From: Methanobacterium petrolearium
Lineage (GTDB): Archaea; Methanobacteriota; Methanobacteria; Methanobacteriales; Methanobacteriaceae
Direction of reading: 5' to 3'
Assembly: GCF_017873625.1 (NCBI RefSeq)
Contig: NZ_JAGGKL010000008.1
Location: 57,924-121,923 of the forward strand
Length of the DNA stretch: 64,000 nucleotides
Both the position numbers and the translations under genes were made by a program. Numbering within the stretch: the stretch's first letter is position 1; the number at the start of each line of letters is the position of its first letter. The notes under the pieces were generated by a model. The model was not told where the DNA came from, searched no databases, and saw only the letters and a list, made by a program, of their open reading frames with translations. Below, piece after piece: positions 36,245 through 47,443 of this stretch.

Positions 36245-37645
36245 GTGCAGGATAAATGTGGTATCGTAGGTGCTTATTCTACTAATAAGTCACACAATGT
36301 ATCAAGAGAAATATATTACGGATTATATGCTTTACAACATCGTGGACAGGAGTCCGCAGGTATTTCTGCCCATAACAGCGAGGAAATGCGTACCTATCGC
36401 GGTATGGGGCTGGTTTGTGATGTTTTCAATAATGGGAACATCCAGGGATTGAACGGAAATGTGGGCATAGGTCATGTTCGTTACTCTACAACCGGTGAAT
36501 CCCATATTCAAAATTCACAACCATTCATTAGTAAATTTGACATGGGAACTATTGCCATAGCTCATAATGGAGATATTATAAACTCCATGGAACTGCGCAA
36601 GGAGTTGGAGGAAGAAGGAAGAGAATTCCAGTCATCAACTGATTCTGAGGTTATCTGTCACCTTCTAACCAAGGACTACTCCAAAACCCATGATATGGTG
36701 GAGTCCATTAAACGGGTTTCCAAGAAACTTATTGGTTCATATTCACTGGTCTTGCTGGTAAATGATGATCTGATGGTGGTCAGGGATCCTGTGGGAATAA
36801 AACCCCTCGCCATTGGAAAAGGAAAAGGAACCATCCTTGTAGCATCAGAAACTGTTGCCTTTGATGTGGTAGGGGCAGAATACGTTCGTGACGTGGAACC
36901 CGGGGAAATAATGCTTATCAACGATGAAGTGAAAAGTTTTAAAATACCCAAAAAACCTGGAACACCCCGCGCCCATTGCATGTTCGAATACGTTTATTTT
37001 GCCCGTCCAGACAGTATTTTGGATGGAAAGATCGTCTACAAGGTGAGGAAAAACATTGGAAAAGCCCTGTGTAAAGAACATCCTGTGGATGCAGATGTGG
37101 TCATGCCTGTGCCTGACTCTGCCATTACCGCAGCTATTGGTTATTCCCGTGCTTCAGGAATTCCCTACGGGGAAGGGTTAATCAAAAACCGTTACATAGG
37201 CCGAACCTTTATCATGCCCACCCAGGAAGAACGTGAAACATCTGTAAAGCTCAAGATGAATCCCATCCGGTCGGAACTTGAAGGCAAACGCATCGTACTG
37301 GTGGATGACAGCATAGTTAGAGGCACAACATCCAAAGCACTGGTAAATGTGCTTCGAGATGCAGGAGTAAAAGAGATCCACCTGCGAATTGGATCACCAC
37401 CCATTATCTCCCCATGTTATTATGGTATTGCCATGGCTACACGTAAGGAACTCATAGCCTCCGATAAAACTGTGGAGGAAATAAGGCAAACCCTTGGTGT
37501 TGACTCTTTGGGATACCTCAGCATAGACTCCCTGGTGGAGTGTATCGGCATTAAAAGGGAGGAATTATGTCTGGGATGTCTCACCAGAGAGTACCCAACA
37601 GAATTACCTGCTGATATCGATGAATATGAATCATGCCGGTGTTAA
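36245..37645 (+). CDS. purF: Amidophosphoribosyltransferase
   Basis: 466 residues. Cys5 (MQDKCGIVG) becomes the N-terminal nucleophile after removal of a four-residue propeptide. GATase type 2 motifs [12 protein letters not shown] and [12 protein letters not shown] loop [12 protein letters not shown] near 355, and FeS-type cysteines at the C-terminus (ELCLGCLT) as in the Bacillus enzyme. It performs the first step of purine synthesis. GTG start. It follows the Toprim gene by 69 bases. Confidence 0.96.
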   Translation: MQDKCGIVGAYSTNKSHNVSREIYYGLYALQHRGQESAGISAHNSEEMRTYRGMGLVCDVFNNGNIQGLNGNVGIGHVRYSTTGESHIQNSQPFISKFDMGTIAIAHNGDIINSMELRKELEEEGREFQSSTDSEVICHLLTKDYSKTHDMVESIKRVSKKLIGSYSLVLLVNDDLMVVRDPVGIKPLAIGKGKGTILVASETVAFDVVGAEYVRDVEPGEIMLINDEVKSFKIPKKPGTPRAHCMFEYVYFARPDSILDGKIVYKVRKNIGKALCKEHPVDADVVMPVPDSAITAAIGYSRASGIPYGEGLIKNRYIGRTFIMPTQEERETSVKLKMNPIRSELEGKRIVLVDDSIVRGTTSKALVNVLRDAGVKEIHLRIGSPPIISPCYYGIAMATRKELIASDKTVEEIRQTLGVDSLGYLSIDSLVECIGIKREELCLGCLTREYPTELPADIDEYESCRC

Positions 37646-37777
37646 ATCCCTCTACAAATCTTTTTAAACTTTGAATAACTGATTAACTCATTAAATTTTT
37701 AATGGAATGAGATTGGGACCTGTCTTAATCAAAGTGTGGGTTAATTTAATTTTTATTAAAATCTGTGGGTGATTTTT

Positions 37778-38989
37778 ATGGTAGAATTACTGGCACCGGC
37801 CAGGGACTTCACTGCCCTGGAAGCAGCACTGCAAAATGGGGCAGATGCAGTATATATCGGTGTGGAAGGCCATAATATGCGAGCCCACACTGCCAACTTC
37901 ACCACAAACAAGCTTAAACAAGCTGCAGATCGTTGCCATGAACATGATTCTCTTTTTTACGTCTGTACCAACACCATAATGAAAAACAAAGATATTGAAC
38001 ATCTTAAAACTGTTTTACCAGAAATTAAATCTGCAGGAGCTGATGCAATAATTGCATCTGATCTGGGAGTTCTTAGAATAGCTCATGATGCTGATATTGA
38101 TGTTCACATGAGTGTTCAGGCCAACATATCCAATTCTGAATCACTGAAACTTCTGGCAGATTTAGGGATTAAAAGGGTTATACTATCCCGTGAACTATCC
38201 CTAAATGAGATTAAGGAAATTGCAAATGAAAGTCCCCTGGAAGTGGAGGTTTTCGTGCACGGAGCCATGTGTCTGGCCATCTCCGGAAGATGTTTTTTAA
38301 GTTCATATCTATACAGTAAGAATGCTAACTGTGGAGAGTGTCTGCAACCGTGCAGGAAGGAATGGAAACTCATCTGTGAGGATGATGAACGTTCATTAAC
38401 TTTAGAAGGAGATAGTACGTTAAAAGAATATGATGATGGATTTAAAGGCCACATATTAAGTCCCAATGATTTGTGCATGATTGAACACATACCTGAACTG
38501 ATTGAGGCAGGAATTGCCTCTTTTAAGGTTGAAGGAAGAGCCAGGCCAGCAGATTATGTGGCCGCCGTCACTAAAGTCTATAGGGAGGCAATTGACTCTT
38601 ACCAGAGTGGTTCATGGGAGTTTAAGGATCGTTGGATTGATGAACTTAAAAAGGTTTATCATCGTGGTTTTGACACTGGATTCTATTTCAAATCCCCCCA
38701 CGAGATCAGTGACTACAACCAAGCCACCCATGCCAAACAGGATGTTGGTGAAGTGGTTAATTATTATTCTAAGGTTAAAGCTGCAGAAATAAGGCTCTGG
38801 AACCCTCTGAAGGTGGGTGATGAGATTATAGTTCAGGGCCCCACCACTGGTTCTGTGACTGATAAAGTGGAATCAATGCAAGTGAATGGCGAAAACATCC
38901 AGAAAGCCAATAAACAGAACGTGGGAGTTTTCTTCCCATACAAGGTCAGGCATGGAGATCTGGTTTACCTACGTTACAAAAAAGATTGA
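37778..38989 (+). CDS. Peptidase U32 family protein (tRNA hydroxylation-type)
   Basis: 403 residues. [67 protein letters not shown] and [12 protein letters not shown] (cysteine cluster near 190) fit U32. Bacterial relatives TrhP/YegQ hydroxylate tRNA uridine 34; a protease role is also on record. The ATG at 37778 follows GGGTGATTTTT; an upstream GTG lies within this site. Confidence 0.88.
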   Translation: MVELLAPARDFTALEAALQNGADAVYIGVEGHNMRAHTANFTTNKLKQAADRCHEHDSLFYVCTNTIMKNKDIEHLKTVLPEIKSAGADAIIASDLGVLRIAHDADIDVHMSVQANISNSESLKLLADLGIKRVILSRELSLNEIKEIANESPLEVEVFVHGAMCLAISGRCFLSSYLYSKNANCGECLQPCRKEWKLICEDDERSLTLEGDSTLKEYDDGFKGHILSPNDLCMIEHIPELIEAGIASFKVEGRARPADYVAAVTKVYREAIDSYQSGSWEFKDRWIDELKKVYHRGFDTGFYFKSPHEISDYNQATHAKQDVGEVVNYYSKVKAAEIRLWNPLKVGDEIIVQGPTTGSVTDKVESMQVNGENIQKANKQNVGVFFPYKVRHGDLVYLRYKKD

Positions 38990-39655
38990 GATTCCCTATT
39001 CAATATGAGGGATATTTAGATTTATGATTCCCCAACCAATTCCCTGTTTTCTCTGAATTAATATGGGTTCCAAATGTTATTTGAGAACTCACACATCATG
39101 GAAGTAACTATGAATAATGCTTGTGTAGACATGAAGATTCACTTGTGTCCCTATAGATCTGAAAGCTTTCCTGAGAGTATTACAGCCATGGTTGATGAGG
39201 GCATGTAAATGGTAGATGGGCATACACAGTAGACCACACCTCTTTGACTACTTCTGACCTTGGGCAGGACTCTTAATTGAGTTATCCATGTCACCATCTG
39301 AAAAGTCATAAAACTTTTTTCATGTTGATCTAAAAAGGAATCCCCTATAGAAAAAATAGAATAAGTGGATGACCAATACAATTAAATAAATAGAAAAATT
39401 TTTCAATCAGCCACCCAATACTACTAATCTCGAGATAATGGATATTTTTTAATGGATACGAAATCTTCTAAAAACAGTTACAATCAAAAAAATATAATCG
39501 ATACACTCTTGAGAATTATTGATGTAATTTATTATGGAGAATATTGATGTACTCATGAGAAATTATATTGATGTACTCATGAGAAATTATAAAATTTTTG
39601 ATTAAAACATGAAAATGAGATTATTTGAGAATTTCGATGTGAAGGAGTTGATATA
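38990..39655. other. Intergenic region with traces of a decayed frame
   Basis: 666 AT-rich bases. On the plus strand 39132-39207 reads MKIHLCPYRSESFPESIT and a few more residues, then meets several stops; other frames continue briefly. This may be the remnant of a small protein gene, but no family is certain. The end holds a perfect 24-base tandem repeat (39543-39590) and, near 39590, a TATA-like aattataaaa that could drive the CBS gene. Confidence 0.4.
39543..39590. repeat. Perfect tandem 24-base duplication
   Basis: The unit attgatgtactcatgagaa + attat occurs twice without spacer upstream of the CBS-domain gene; part of the unit (gaatattgatg) is also echoed just before. The exact match points to recent slippage. 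Confidence 0.9.
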
Positions 39656-40129
39656 ATGAAAATTCAGGACGCCATGGAAAAAGAAGTAATTAAATTCCAG
39701 ATAGATGACCGGATCATTGATGTGGCTGGAAGCCTGCGTGAAAACAAGATCAGCGGAGCACCAGTAGTGGATAAAGAAGGAAAATTAGCAGGAATCATCA
39801 GTGAAGGCGATATCATGCGACTCATAGAAGTTCACTCCCCCCACATGAACTTGATCTTACCTGCACCCCTCGATCTAATCGAACTACCAGTCCGCATGAA
39901 ATATGAGATGGATGAAATAGCCGAAGACATGAACAAAGCCGCTTCTCTCCTCATCGGGGAAATAATGACCAAAAAAGTAATTACCATTGGACCAGAAGCT
40001 GACATCTCTGATGCAGCACACTTAATGGACACCCATGATGTTAAACGACTGCCTGTAGTTGACTCTCATGGCAAAATGGTGGGAATCATTACCAGAGGAG
40101 ATATTATCGGAGCCCTGGTGAGGGGATGA
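39656..40129 (+). CDS. CBS-domain protein
   Basis: 157 residues with two CBS repeats: IQDAMEKEVIKFQIDDRIID to EGDIMRLIE, and IGEIMTKKVITIGPEADISDAAHLM to ITRGDIIGAL. Such pairs bind adenine nucleotides or SAM as sensors. Its last codon overlaps the start of cfbC (ATGA), which implies coupled translation and suggests that it has a regulatory role for that enzyme or for the pathway. ATG after AAGGAGTTGATATA. Confidence 0.9.
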   Translation: MKIQDAMEKEVIKFQIDDRIIDVAGSLRENKISGAPVVDKEGKLAGIISEGDIMRLIEVHSPHMNLILPAPLDLIELPVRMKYEMDEIAEDMNKAASLLIGEIMTKKVITIGPEADISDAAHLMDTHDVKRLPVVDSHGKMVGIITRGDIIGALVRG

Positions 40130-40923
40130 GTGAAACCAAACATATTGCTATTTATGGCAAGGGAGGTATTGGTAAATCAACCATTGTCGCCAATCTGGCT
40201 GCAGCTTACTCTGAAAACATGAGTGTGCTGGTGATAGGCTGTGACCCCAAGGCAGACACCACTCGCACCCTGGTGGGAAGAAGGATACCCACTATCCTGG
40301 ATATTTTGAAAGATAAACGGAATCCTACCCAGGAAGATGTGATATTTGCTGGTTATGGTGGTGTTAACTGTGTTGAAAGTGGTGGGCCAAAACCAGGAGT
40401 TGGTTGTGCAGGACGCGGAATTATCGTGGCCATGAAACTCCTGGAAAATCTGGAAGTGTTTTCACAGGAACCAGACATTATCATCTACGACGTATTAGGA
40501 GACGTAGTTTGCGGAGGATTTGCAGCACCTTTAAGGGAAAACTTCGCTGATGAAGTGTATATCGTGACTTCTGGCGAGTATATGGCATTATATGCTGCCA
40601 ATAACATCTCACAAGGTATAAAAAAGCTTAAAAGTAATCTGGGTGGCATAATCTGCAACTGCAGAGGTATCAACCGAGAAGTGGAAATCGTGGAAGAATT
40701 TGCTCACAGAATTGGAAGTAAAGTAATTGGAGTGATTCCACGGAGTGAATTAGTCCAGAAAAGCGAAATTGATGCGAAAACAGTTGTGGAGAAATTTCCT
40801 GAGTCTGAACAGGCGAAAAAGTATGTTGAACTTTCCAAAAAAATCTCCCAGAACCAGGAATTCACACATCCAGAACCAATGGATGTAGATGAATTTGAAC
40901 AGTTCTTCCGAGGGTTTCAATAA
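40126..40923 (+). CDS. cfbC: Ni-sirohydrochlorin a,c-diamide reductive cyclase, NifH-like subunit
   Basis: 265 residues. P-loop YGKGGIGKSTIVANL at residue 9, cysteine ligands of the bridging 4Fe-4S cluster in PGVGCAGRG near 95 and VLGDVVCGGFAAP near 130. In a methanogen with no nif genes alongside, this sequence and length fit CfbC, the ATP-dependent reductase that supplies electrons to CfbD in coenzyme F430 synthesis. A true nitrogenase NifH is the alternative, but NifH usually shows a longer C-terminus and neighbouring nifI/nifD. Confidence 0.88.
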   Translation: MSETKHIAIYGKGGIGKSTIVANLAAAYSENMSVLVIGCDPKADTTRTLVGRRIPTILDILKDKRNPTQEDVIFAGYGGVNCVESGGPKPGVGCAGRGIIVAMKLLENLEVFSQEPDIIIYDVLGDVVCGGFAAPLRENFADEVYIVTSGEYMALYAANNISQGIKKLKSNLGGIICNCRGINREVEIVEEFAHRIGSKVIGVIPRSELVQKSEIDAKTVVEKFPESEQAKKYVELSKKISQNQEFTHPEPMDVDEFEQFFRGFQ

Positions 40924-41020
40924 CCCCTAACTTTTTTATTTTTATTTACTACTGATTATTGGAATACTTTAACCGTGTTAACCATCTATTTTTTGTATAT
41001 ATCAACCAACTTCGAAAATA

Positions 41021-41473
41021 TCAACCCAACAATTCATCCAGTTCTTTTAACTTTAAAGCACTATTTCTGAAGGCATTTTTACATGCATCTTCGGTTTCAT
41101 CAATGTTAGAGAAATAGATCAAATGGGAATGGCATTTGCAGTCTGAACAGCCAAAATCCTGAATTCCTTTTCCTTCTTCTGCAATATATGTGGCCAGTTC
41201 ACATTCATGTTTAACTCCATCATCAGAAAAGAAAACCTGAACTATGTGGGAGCTGGGATTATCCAAAAGGTAATCCACATGCCAGTGCATTTTTTTATCA
41301 TTCCTTAAATGTCTCCTGATCCTCCCCTCCAGGGAATTCATAGCTGACCCCACATACACATAGTACCCCTTATTAAAACTAATTTTTCCCTTCTTACCAA
41401 TTTGGATAATTTGATTAGTTTTTAAATGGATTAAAAGACAGTAAGTGCCTTTACGAATAATTTTTTCTGTCAT
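41021..41473 (-). CDS. DUF123 GIY-YIG-type nuclease
   Basis: 150 residues. KGTYCLLIHLKTNQIIQIGKKG, FNKGYYVYVGSAMNSLEGRI (GIY-YIG core: YVYVGSA), HWHVDYLL, then CELATYIAEEG and FGCSDCKCHSHLIYF with cysteines and histidine typical of DUF123. The fold is that of a GIY-YIG nuclease, but the substrate is not known. ATG start; stands alone. Confidence 0.88.
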   Translation of the reverse strand: MTEKIIRKGTYCLLIHLKTNQIIQIGKKGKISFNKGYYVYVGSAMNSLEGRIRRHLRNDKKMHWHVDYLLDNPSSHIVQVFFSDDGVKHECELATYIAEEGKGIQDFGCSDCKCHSHLIYFSNIDETEDACKNAFRNSALKLKELDELLG

Positions 41474-41487
41474 GATAAAATAATCCT

Positions 41488-41583
41488 AATCAGATTCTAT
41501 TTCAATCAGATTCTATAGTGCAAATAAACGTGTTTTAATCAAGGACTTAGATGAATCAAATTCTATTTCAATCAGATTCTATA
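41488..41583. repeat. Two 30-base copies with internal repetition
   Basis: The copies 41488-41517 and 41554-41583 match except one base. Each contains a 13-base piece (aatcagattctat) twice. They lie in the gap between the MBL hydrolase and the DUF123 gene, which are both on the minus strand, so they fall in the leader or promoter of the DUF123 gene. Confidence 0.85.
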
Positions 41584-41640
41584 CCAATCCCTCACTTTCT
41601 TCCAATCAGAGGATTTTATTAAAGTCATTAAAGGTCTATT

Positions 41641-42447
41641 TCATTGGAGTGTGATTTCTGCACCAGACTCTAGAGGTGTGAATTTATCTTTAAATTCCCT
41701 GGCAAACCTACATAAAGCTTCAAAACCTGTACAATGCCCCATGGCTATTATTTCAGGGTTTATTTTTTTAAATTCTTCCACTGTTTTCTCTATTCTCTGA
41801 GGAGTGGACTGTGCCAAGTGTGATCCCCCAATAACTGCATATATTTCATCCTGGAAGTATTCTCTGGCAGAATAGATGATGTTAACCATCCCTTGATGGG
41901 CGCATCCGGACAAAACCACCAAACCATTATTTGTTTTCATGACCAAATTCAGTTCATCCTTGAATTTATCTTTTGAAAATTTATTATCTTCCTGTATAAC
42001 CATGTAATCAGGTATGGTTTCAAAGTCACAGTACTTCTCTGTGTGATTAAAAATCCACATTTCCGGTTTTATCTGGGTGGTTTCAGTCACATAATTCAGT
42101 TTAAGTGTTTCCGGAGGAATATTTCTTGGAAAACCTATATAACGCGGTTCAACACTGTCCAAAGCGTATTTGGGAGTTAATGTCTCAGGGTGTATGAAAA
42201 ACTGTGCCCCCATATCCCTAAGGATTGAGACACCTCCAGTGTGATCGTTGTGACCATGGCTGATTATCACACTATCCACAGATTCTATCCCCAAAAGATC
42301 CATGTTATGCTTTAAAACCGTGGCTGTCTTCCCAGTATCCATCATGATATTCTGGTTTTCCCACTCTACCAGTAATGAAAATCCATGTTCAGCATATAAA
42401 TCTGATTTAAATCCTGCCCGATTATCTACTATACAACTGATCTTCAT
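41641..42447 (-). CDS. MBL-fold hydrolase related to methanopterin-pathway RFAP synthase-like proteins
   Basis: 268 residues from ATG 42447 (after GGTGTTGTTAACC). ISHGHNDHTGG near 70 is the metal site, with DTGKT, SGCAHQGMVN near 195, GGSHLAQSTP and MGHCTGFEA. This is the COG1237 group (annotated as dihydropterin beta-ribofuranosylaminobenzene phosphate synthase-like), whose real substrate is uncertain; the assignment to methanopterin synthesis is by family label only. Confidence 0.8.
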   Translation of the reverse strand: MKISCIVDNRAGFKSDLYAEHGFSLLVEWENQNIMMDTGKTATVLKHNMDLLGIESVDSVIISHGHNDHTGGVSILRDMGAQFFIHPETLTPKYALDSVEPRYIGFPRNIPPETLKLNYVTETTQIKPEMWIFNHTEKYCDFETIPDYMVIQEDNKFSKDKFKDELNLVMKTNNGLVVLSGCAHQGMVNIIYSAREYFQDEIYAVIGGSHLAQSTPQRIEKTVEEFKKINPEIIAMGHCTGFEALCRFAREFKDKFTPLESGAEITLQ

Positions 42448-42634
42448 GGTTAACAACACCTGAAATAAATCCATTAATTTTTTTTACTATTTCTTAACTA
42501 CTTAACTACTCGTTATACTAATATTAAATTCTAACAGTCATTATTATTGAGTGATATGACAATCTCCTATTCAATTTAGTAAAATTATTCAAAACTCCAA
42601 AAGAAGATTAAAATTCCAAAAAGGATCAGTTATC

Positions 42635-43057
42635 ATGCCCCCTATAATGAAATATATTTTTAAAGCTAAAGGCCATGACAATGTAACATCTAAACACCGC
42701 AGTACATTTGAAGTAACCCAAGATAGAGAAATGAATTTAGCTGGGGACTGTATTGTTGGAGTATCATCCAATGCATCCCTAAAAGACCTTCCTCCCCAGA
42801 TGAAAGATGCAATTCGGGATGAAAACACTGAAATTCATGTTATTTTGGAAACAGAAAACGCAAGTGATGAAATCATAGGATATGGGAGCCCTTCACTGAC
42901 TCTGGATCATCCCACCGATATGGTGTGCCGCAGGAGTGATTATACTTGCAGCCGAACACTTATGATACGTGCAGATAAGGCAGCTGTGGATTTAAACCCA
43001 GATCTTGTAGAGGATCTTAAATCTGGGAAAACGTTGAAGGTGACTATAAAAATTTAA
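42635..43057 (+). CDS. DUF371 family protein
   Basis: 140 residues. KAKGHDNVTSKHRSTFEVTQ near residue 8, GDCIVGVSSNASLKDLP, IGYGSPSLTLDHPTDMVCRRS and SDYTCSRTLMIRADKAA match DUF371, an archaeal family of unknown function. The conserved Cys and His residues suggest metal or RNA binding, but nothing proves it. It runs toward the tRNA-Leu gene (convergent). Confidence 0.85.
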   Translation: MPPIMKYIFKAKGHDNVTSKHRSTFEVTQDREMNLAGDCIVGVSSNASLKDLPPQMKDAIRDENTEIHVILETENASDEIIGYGSPSLTLDHPTDMVCRRSDYTCSRTLMIRADKAAVDLNPDLVEDLKSGKTLKVTIKI

Positions 43058-43108
43058 GCAGAATATACCATCTTAAAAAAGTTATAAAAATCAGAACAGA
43101 TTCAAAAT

Positions 43109-43201
<93 letters not shown>

Positions 43202-43202
43202 G

Positions 43203-43233
<31 letters not shown>

Positions 43234-43383
43234 ATCTCTTGCTTTCACTATTTAAAGGTTACCTCTAATGACCAGCCCACTATTTAAATGGATAAAAAAC
43301 CATTTTAATTCATGAAAAAATAAAATATAACACCTAATGTATTGTCTAATCAGACTGAAGAGATATTTATTTAGAATAACGGG

Positions 43384-43692
43384 ATGTTTAAAGTGCAGGC
43401 AGTTAGAACCACTCCAGATGGAATAACCGTGCAGATAGAAGTATCCCCTAACTCTGGCCAATTTCAGATCACAGGATATAACAAGTGGAGGCAGACCCTG
43501 GAGGTCAAAATAAAAGCACCTCCCACCAAGGGGAAAGCCAATAAAGAGATAATGAAAGAATTCTCAAAATTAACTGGTCACCACACCGAGATCATATCTG
43601 GACATAAAAGTCGTCAGAAGACCCTTAAAATAAGTGGAATTCATGAGGAAACTTTTTTTGAGATTTTAAAAAAATTTGAAATGGATTTGTAA
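43384..43692 (+). CDS. UPF0235 (DUF167) family protein
   Basis: 102 residues. GITVQIEVSPNSGQFQITGYN near residue 14, LEVKIKAPPTKGKANKEIMKEFS near 40, and IISGHKSRQKTLKISG fit UPF0235/YggU, a small alpha-beta protein of unknown function found in all domains. ATG at 43384 or GTG at 43393 could start it. Confidence 0.9.
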   Translation: MFKVQAVRTTPDGITVQIEVSPNSGQFQITGYNKWRQTLEVKIKAPPTKGKANKEIMKEFSKLTGHHTEIISGHKSRQKTLKISGIHEETFFEILKKFEMDL

Positions 43693-43736
43693 GTTTTTAT
43701 ATTAAAGAATAAAAAAATAATGAGGATGAGGTTTAT

Positions 43737-44669
43737 TCAAACCTCTAAAAAATTCGTTTTATACCATTCCACGGTTTCAAGCATGGCTTTTTCAAATGAA
43801 AACTCAGGCCTCCAGCCCAACTTCATTATTTTAGATGAATCAAGGGAATAACGTCGGTCATGACCTAATCTGTCTTCAACAAATGTTACCAGACTTTCAG
43901 GTTTTCCTAAAATATCCAATATGAGGTTGGTTATCTCTAAATTGTTTTTTTCATTTCCTCCACCGATATTGTAGACTTCTCCAAGTTTACCTTTTAAGAG
44001 GGCAACTTCTATTCCTTTACAATTGTCCATAACATATATCCAGTCCCTAACGTTTTTCCCATCACCATAAACTGGTAATGGTTTATCCTGCATAGCGTTC
44101 ATGATGAATAATGGTATTAATTTTTCAGGGTACTGGCGGGGTCCGAAGTTGTTACTGCTGCGGGTGGTGATCACTGGAGTATCATAGGTTTTCCAGTATG
44201 CACTTACCAACAGGTCCCCTCCAGCTTTACTGGCTGAGTAAGGACTGGAAGGATCCAGGTTACTCTCTTCAGTGAATGATCCTTCATCTATACTGCCATA
44301 AACCTCATCAGTTGATATTTGAAGATAACGTTCCACATCGTACTTTCTAACATGTTCCAGGAGGTTGTAAGTGCCTTTAACATTGGATTCAATGAATATG
44401 CCCGGATCCTCTATGGATACATCCACATGTGTTTCAGCAGCGAAATTCACCACCATGTCACAGTCTTTCATGACCCTGGAAACAACTTCTTCATCTTTTA
44501 TGTCCCCTTCTACAAATTCGATCCCATCACGAACTTCCTTAAGGTTATCCATGTTACCTGCATAGGTTAACTTGTCCAGGACTACTACCTCATAATCATC
44601 ATTCTTACTGATGTGGTGTACGAAGTTGGATCCGATGAATCCAGCACCCCCAGTAATCATTATCTTCAT
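43737..44669 (-). CDS. rfbB: dTDP-glucose 4,6-dehydratase
   Basis: 310 residues, SDR fold. NAD motif GGAGFIGSNFVHH at 7, VEGDIKD, NFAAETHVDVSIEDP, TDEVYGS, catalytic YSASKAGGD near 145, and NFGPRQYPEKLIP. It removes water from dTDP-glucose to give the 4-keto-6-deoxy sugar. Start at ATG after GGTGATTAG, with 40 bases to the RmlC-like gene upstream; both share one transcript that diverges from rfbD. Confidence 0.92.
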   Translation of the reverse strand: MKIMITGGAGFIGSNFVHHISKNDDYEVVVLDKLTYAGNMDNLKEVRDGIEFVEGDIKDEEVVSRVMKDCDMVVNFAAETHVDVSIEDPGIFIESNVKGTYNLLEHVRKYDVERYLQISTDEVYGSIDEGSFTEESNLDPSSPYSASKAGGDLLVSAYWKTYDTPVITTRSSNNFGPRQYPEKLIPLFIMNAMQDKPLPVYGDGKNVRDWIYVMDNCKGIEVALLKGKLGEVYNIGGGNEKNNLEITNLILDILGKPESLVTFVEDRLGHDRRYSLDSSKIMKLGWRPEFSFEKAMLETVEWYKTNFLEV

Positions 44670-44709
44670 CTAATCACCAAATATCTTTATCTGCCTGTTT
44701 TATCTATAT

Positions 44710-45177
<468 letters not shown>

Positions 45178-45206
45178 AAATACACCGTTTTATTCTTCTT
45201 GGAAAG

Positions 45207-45216
45207 TTTTATATAT
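45207..45216 (+). promoter_or_regulatory. TATA box of rfbD
   Basis: TTTTATATAT lies 23-32 bases before the ATG at 45239, so the transcript would begin at or just before the start codon. No ribosome site is seen in between. The message is probably leaderless. Confidence 0.5.
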
Positions 45217-45238
45217 CTCGCTCTTATTAACCATTACC

Positions 45239-46101
45239 ATGGATCGTCTTTTGGTAACTGGAGGAAGTGGATTGTTAGGCTCCAGTTTCAGGGACGTGGA
45301 AGGCCGAGACTACAAAATCATCACAACCCACCACCAGAACCCTGACAAAGACACCATTCCTCTGGATGTAACTAACCATAAGGATGTTCAGGATAAAATA
45401 GGCCATCTAAATCCAGATGTGGTCATACACTCTGCTGCACTTACCAATGTAGATTACTGTGAAGAACATCCTGCTGAGGCCTGGGCCCTGAATGTTCAGG
45501 GAACAGAAAACATAATCAAAGCCTGTAAGATGACTGGATCCAAGTTGATCTATGTTTCCAGTGATTTTGTCTTTGATGGTTGTAAGGGGAACTACAGTGA
45601 GGATGATGGAACCTGTCCTCTTAATTATTATGCTTATACTAAACTTAAAGGTGAAGAGGCTGTCTGGAAATCTGGCCTTGAATATGCCATTACCCGGGTG
45701 AGTGTGCTCTACGGATGGCATGCCAGGAGGGGTTTTGTTTCATGGGTTACAAACGAACTTAATGGTGGACATGAAATAAATGTGGTGGATGACCATTACA
45801 ACTCTCCCACTTTAGATAGCAATGCAAGAGATGCAATTTTAAAGATAATCGAAACAGATAAACAGGGAATTTACCATACATCTGGTAGCCAAAGAATTAG
45901 TCGCTTCGACTTTGCAGTTAACATCTCTAGGGTGTTTGAACTTGATGAAAGTCTTATAAACCCCATTAAAAGTTCAGATCTAGTTCAGAAGGCTAAACGT
46001 CCGAAAGATTCATCTTTATCTGTTAATAAAGTTCATAAAGATCTTAAAATCAATATGATTAATACATTAGAAGGGCTAAAACATATGAGGGAGGCAAGAT
46101 T

Positions 46102-46105
<4 letters not shown>
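45239..46105 (+). CDS. rfbD: dTDP-4-dehydrorhamnose reductase-like protein
   Basis: 288 residues. VTGGSGLLGSSF at residue 5, IPLDVTNHKDVQDKI, VIHSAALTNVDYCEEHPAEAW, VSSDFVFDGCKG, YAYTKLKGEEAV and RVSVLYGW fit RfbD/RmlD, which reduces the 4-keto group of dTDP-L-lyxo-hexulose to dTDP-rhamnose. The frame is open further upstream, but this ATG is the natural start. Its last four bases overlap galU. Confidence 0.88.
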
Positions 46106-46947
<842 letters not shown>

Positions 46948-47018
46948 AAATAAATCCTTATTCTTTTTTCAGATTAAATCCTTTTTTTGAAAGAATGTAT
47001 TCCTATTTTCTGTCCAAA

Positions 47019-47440
47019 TTAATACTTTTTAAGGAATATTATAAAACCAAATCCAATCAAATAAATCAAAAATATTCCGATTCCAGAAAAATAATCTAAG
47101 CTTGAAATAGTCCCTGAATTATAAAAATATGTATAGATGAGAGTTAATCCTGAAAATATTATTAAAATTAGTAGTATGAACGGAAATACCTTTTTAACAC
47201 GGGTAAAAATAGAGATAAAAGTTAAAACATAAAAACACCTAAAGATACACATATCAAATATAATGGATTTCCTGAAGTCTGGAAATCCAAAAATTTAGAT
47301 AATAATACGATTATAATAAAAACTGAAAAGATTAAACACCATATAATGTAAAATAATAATCTTTTTACAGTAATATTACTAAATTTCGCCATCTTGTCAA
47401 TTGAATCTGATATTTCATTAATAGAATCTTTTCCAATCAT
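47019..47440 (-). pseudogene. Four-segment membrane protein gene split by a frameshift
   Basis: Two overlapping frames cover one apparent protein. The first (47440 to about 47222) has MIGKDSINEISDSIDKMAK and segments LFYIIWCLIFSVFIIIVLL and LYLICVSLGVF. The second (from about 47237 to 47019) continues with VLTFISIF, FPFILLILIIFSGLTLIY and GIFLIYLIGFGFIIFL. The break lies in the T-rich run near 47222-47233; one extra T would join them. Either a young pseudogene or a sequencing error. It ends next to galE. Confidence 0.55.
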
Positions 47441-47443
47441 TTA

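Noticed and set aside
39151..39381. 76-residue minus-strand open frame
   Set aside because: No recognizable motif, no ribosome site, and the composition looks random; the opposite strand shows a more protein-like trace.
40126..40923. Nitrogenase NifH
   Set aside because: The NifH-like gene is coupled to a CBS gene and not to nifI/nifD; length and context fit CfbC better.
43252..43461. 69-residue minus-strand frame by the tRNA-Leu gene
   Set aside because: It overlaps the promoter of the tRNA and the UPF0235 gene and has no family resemblance.
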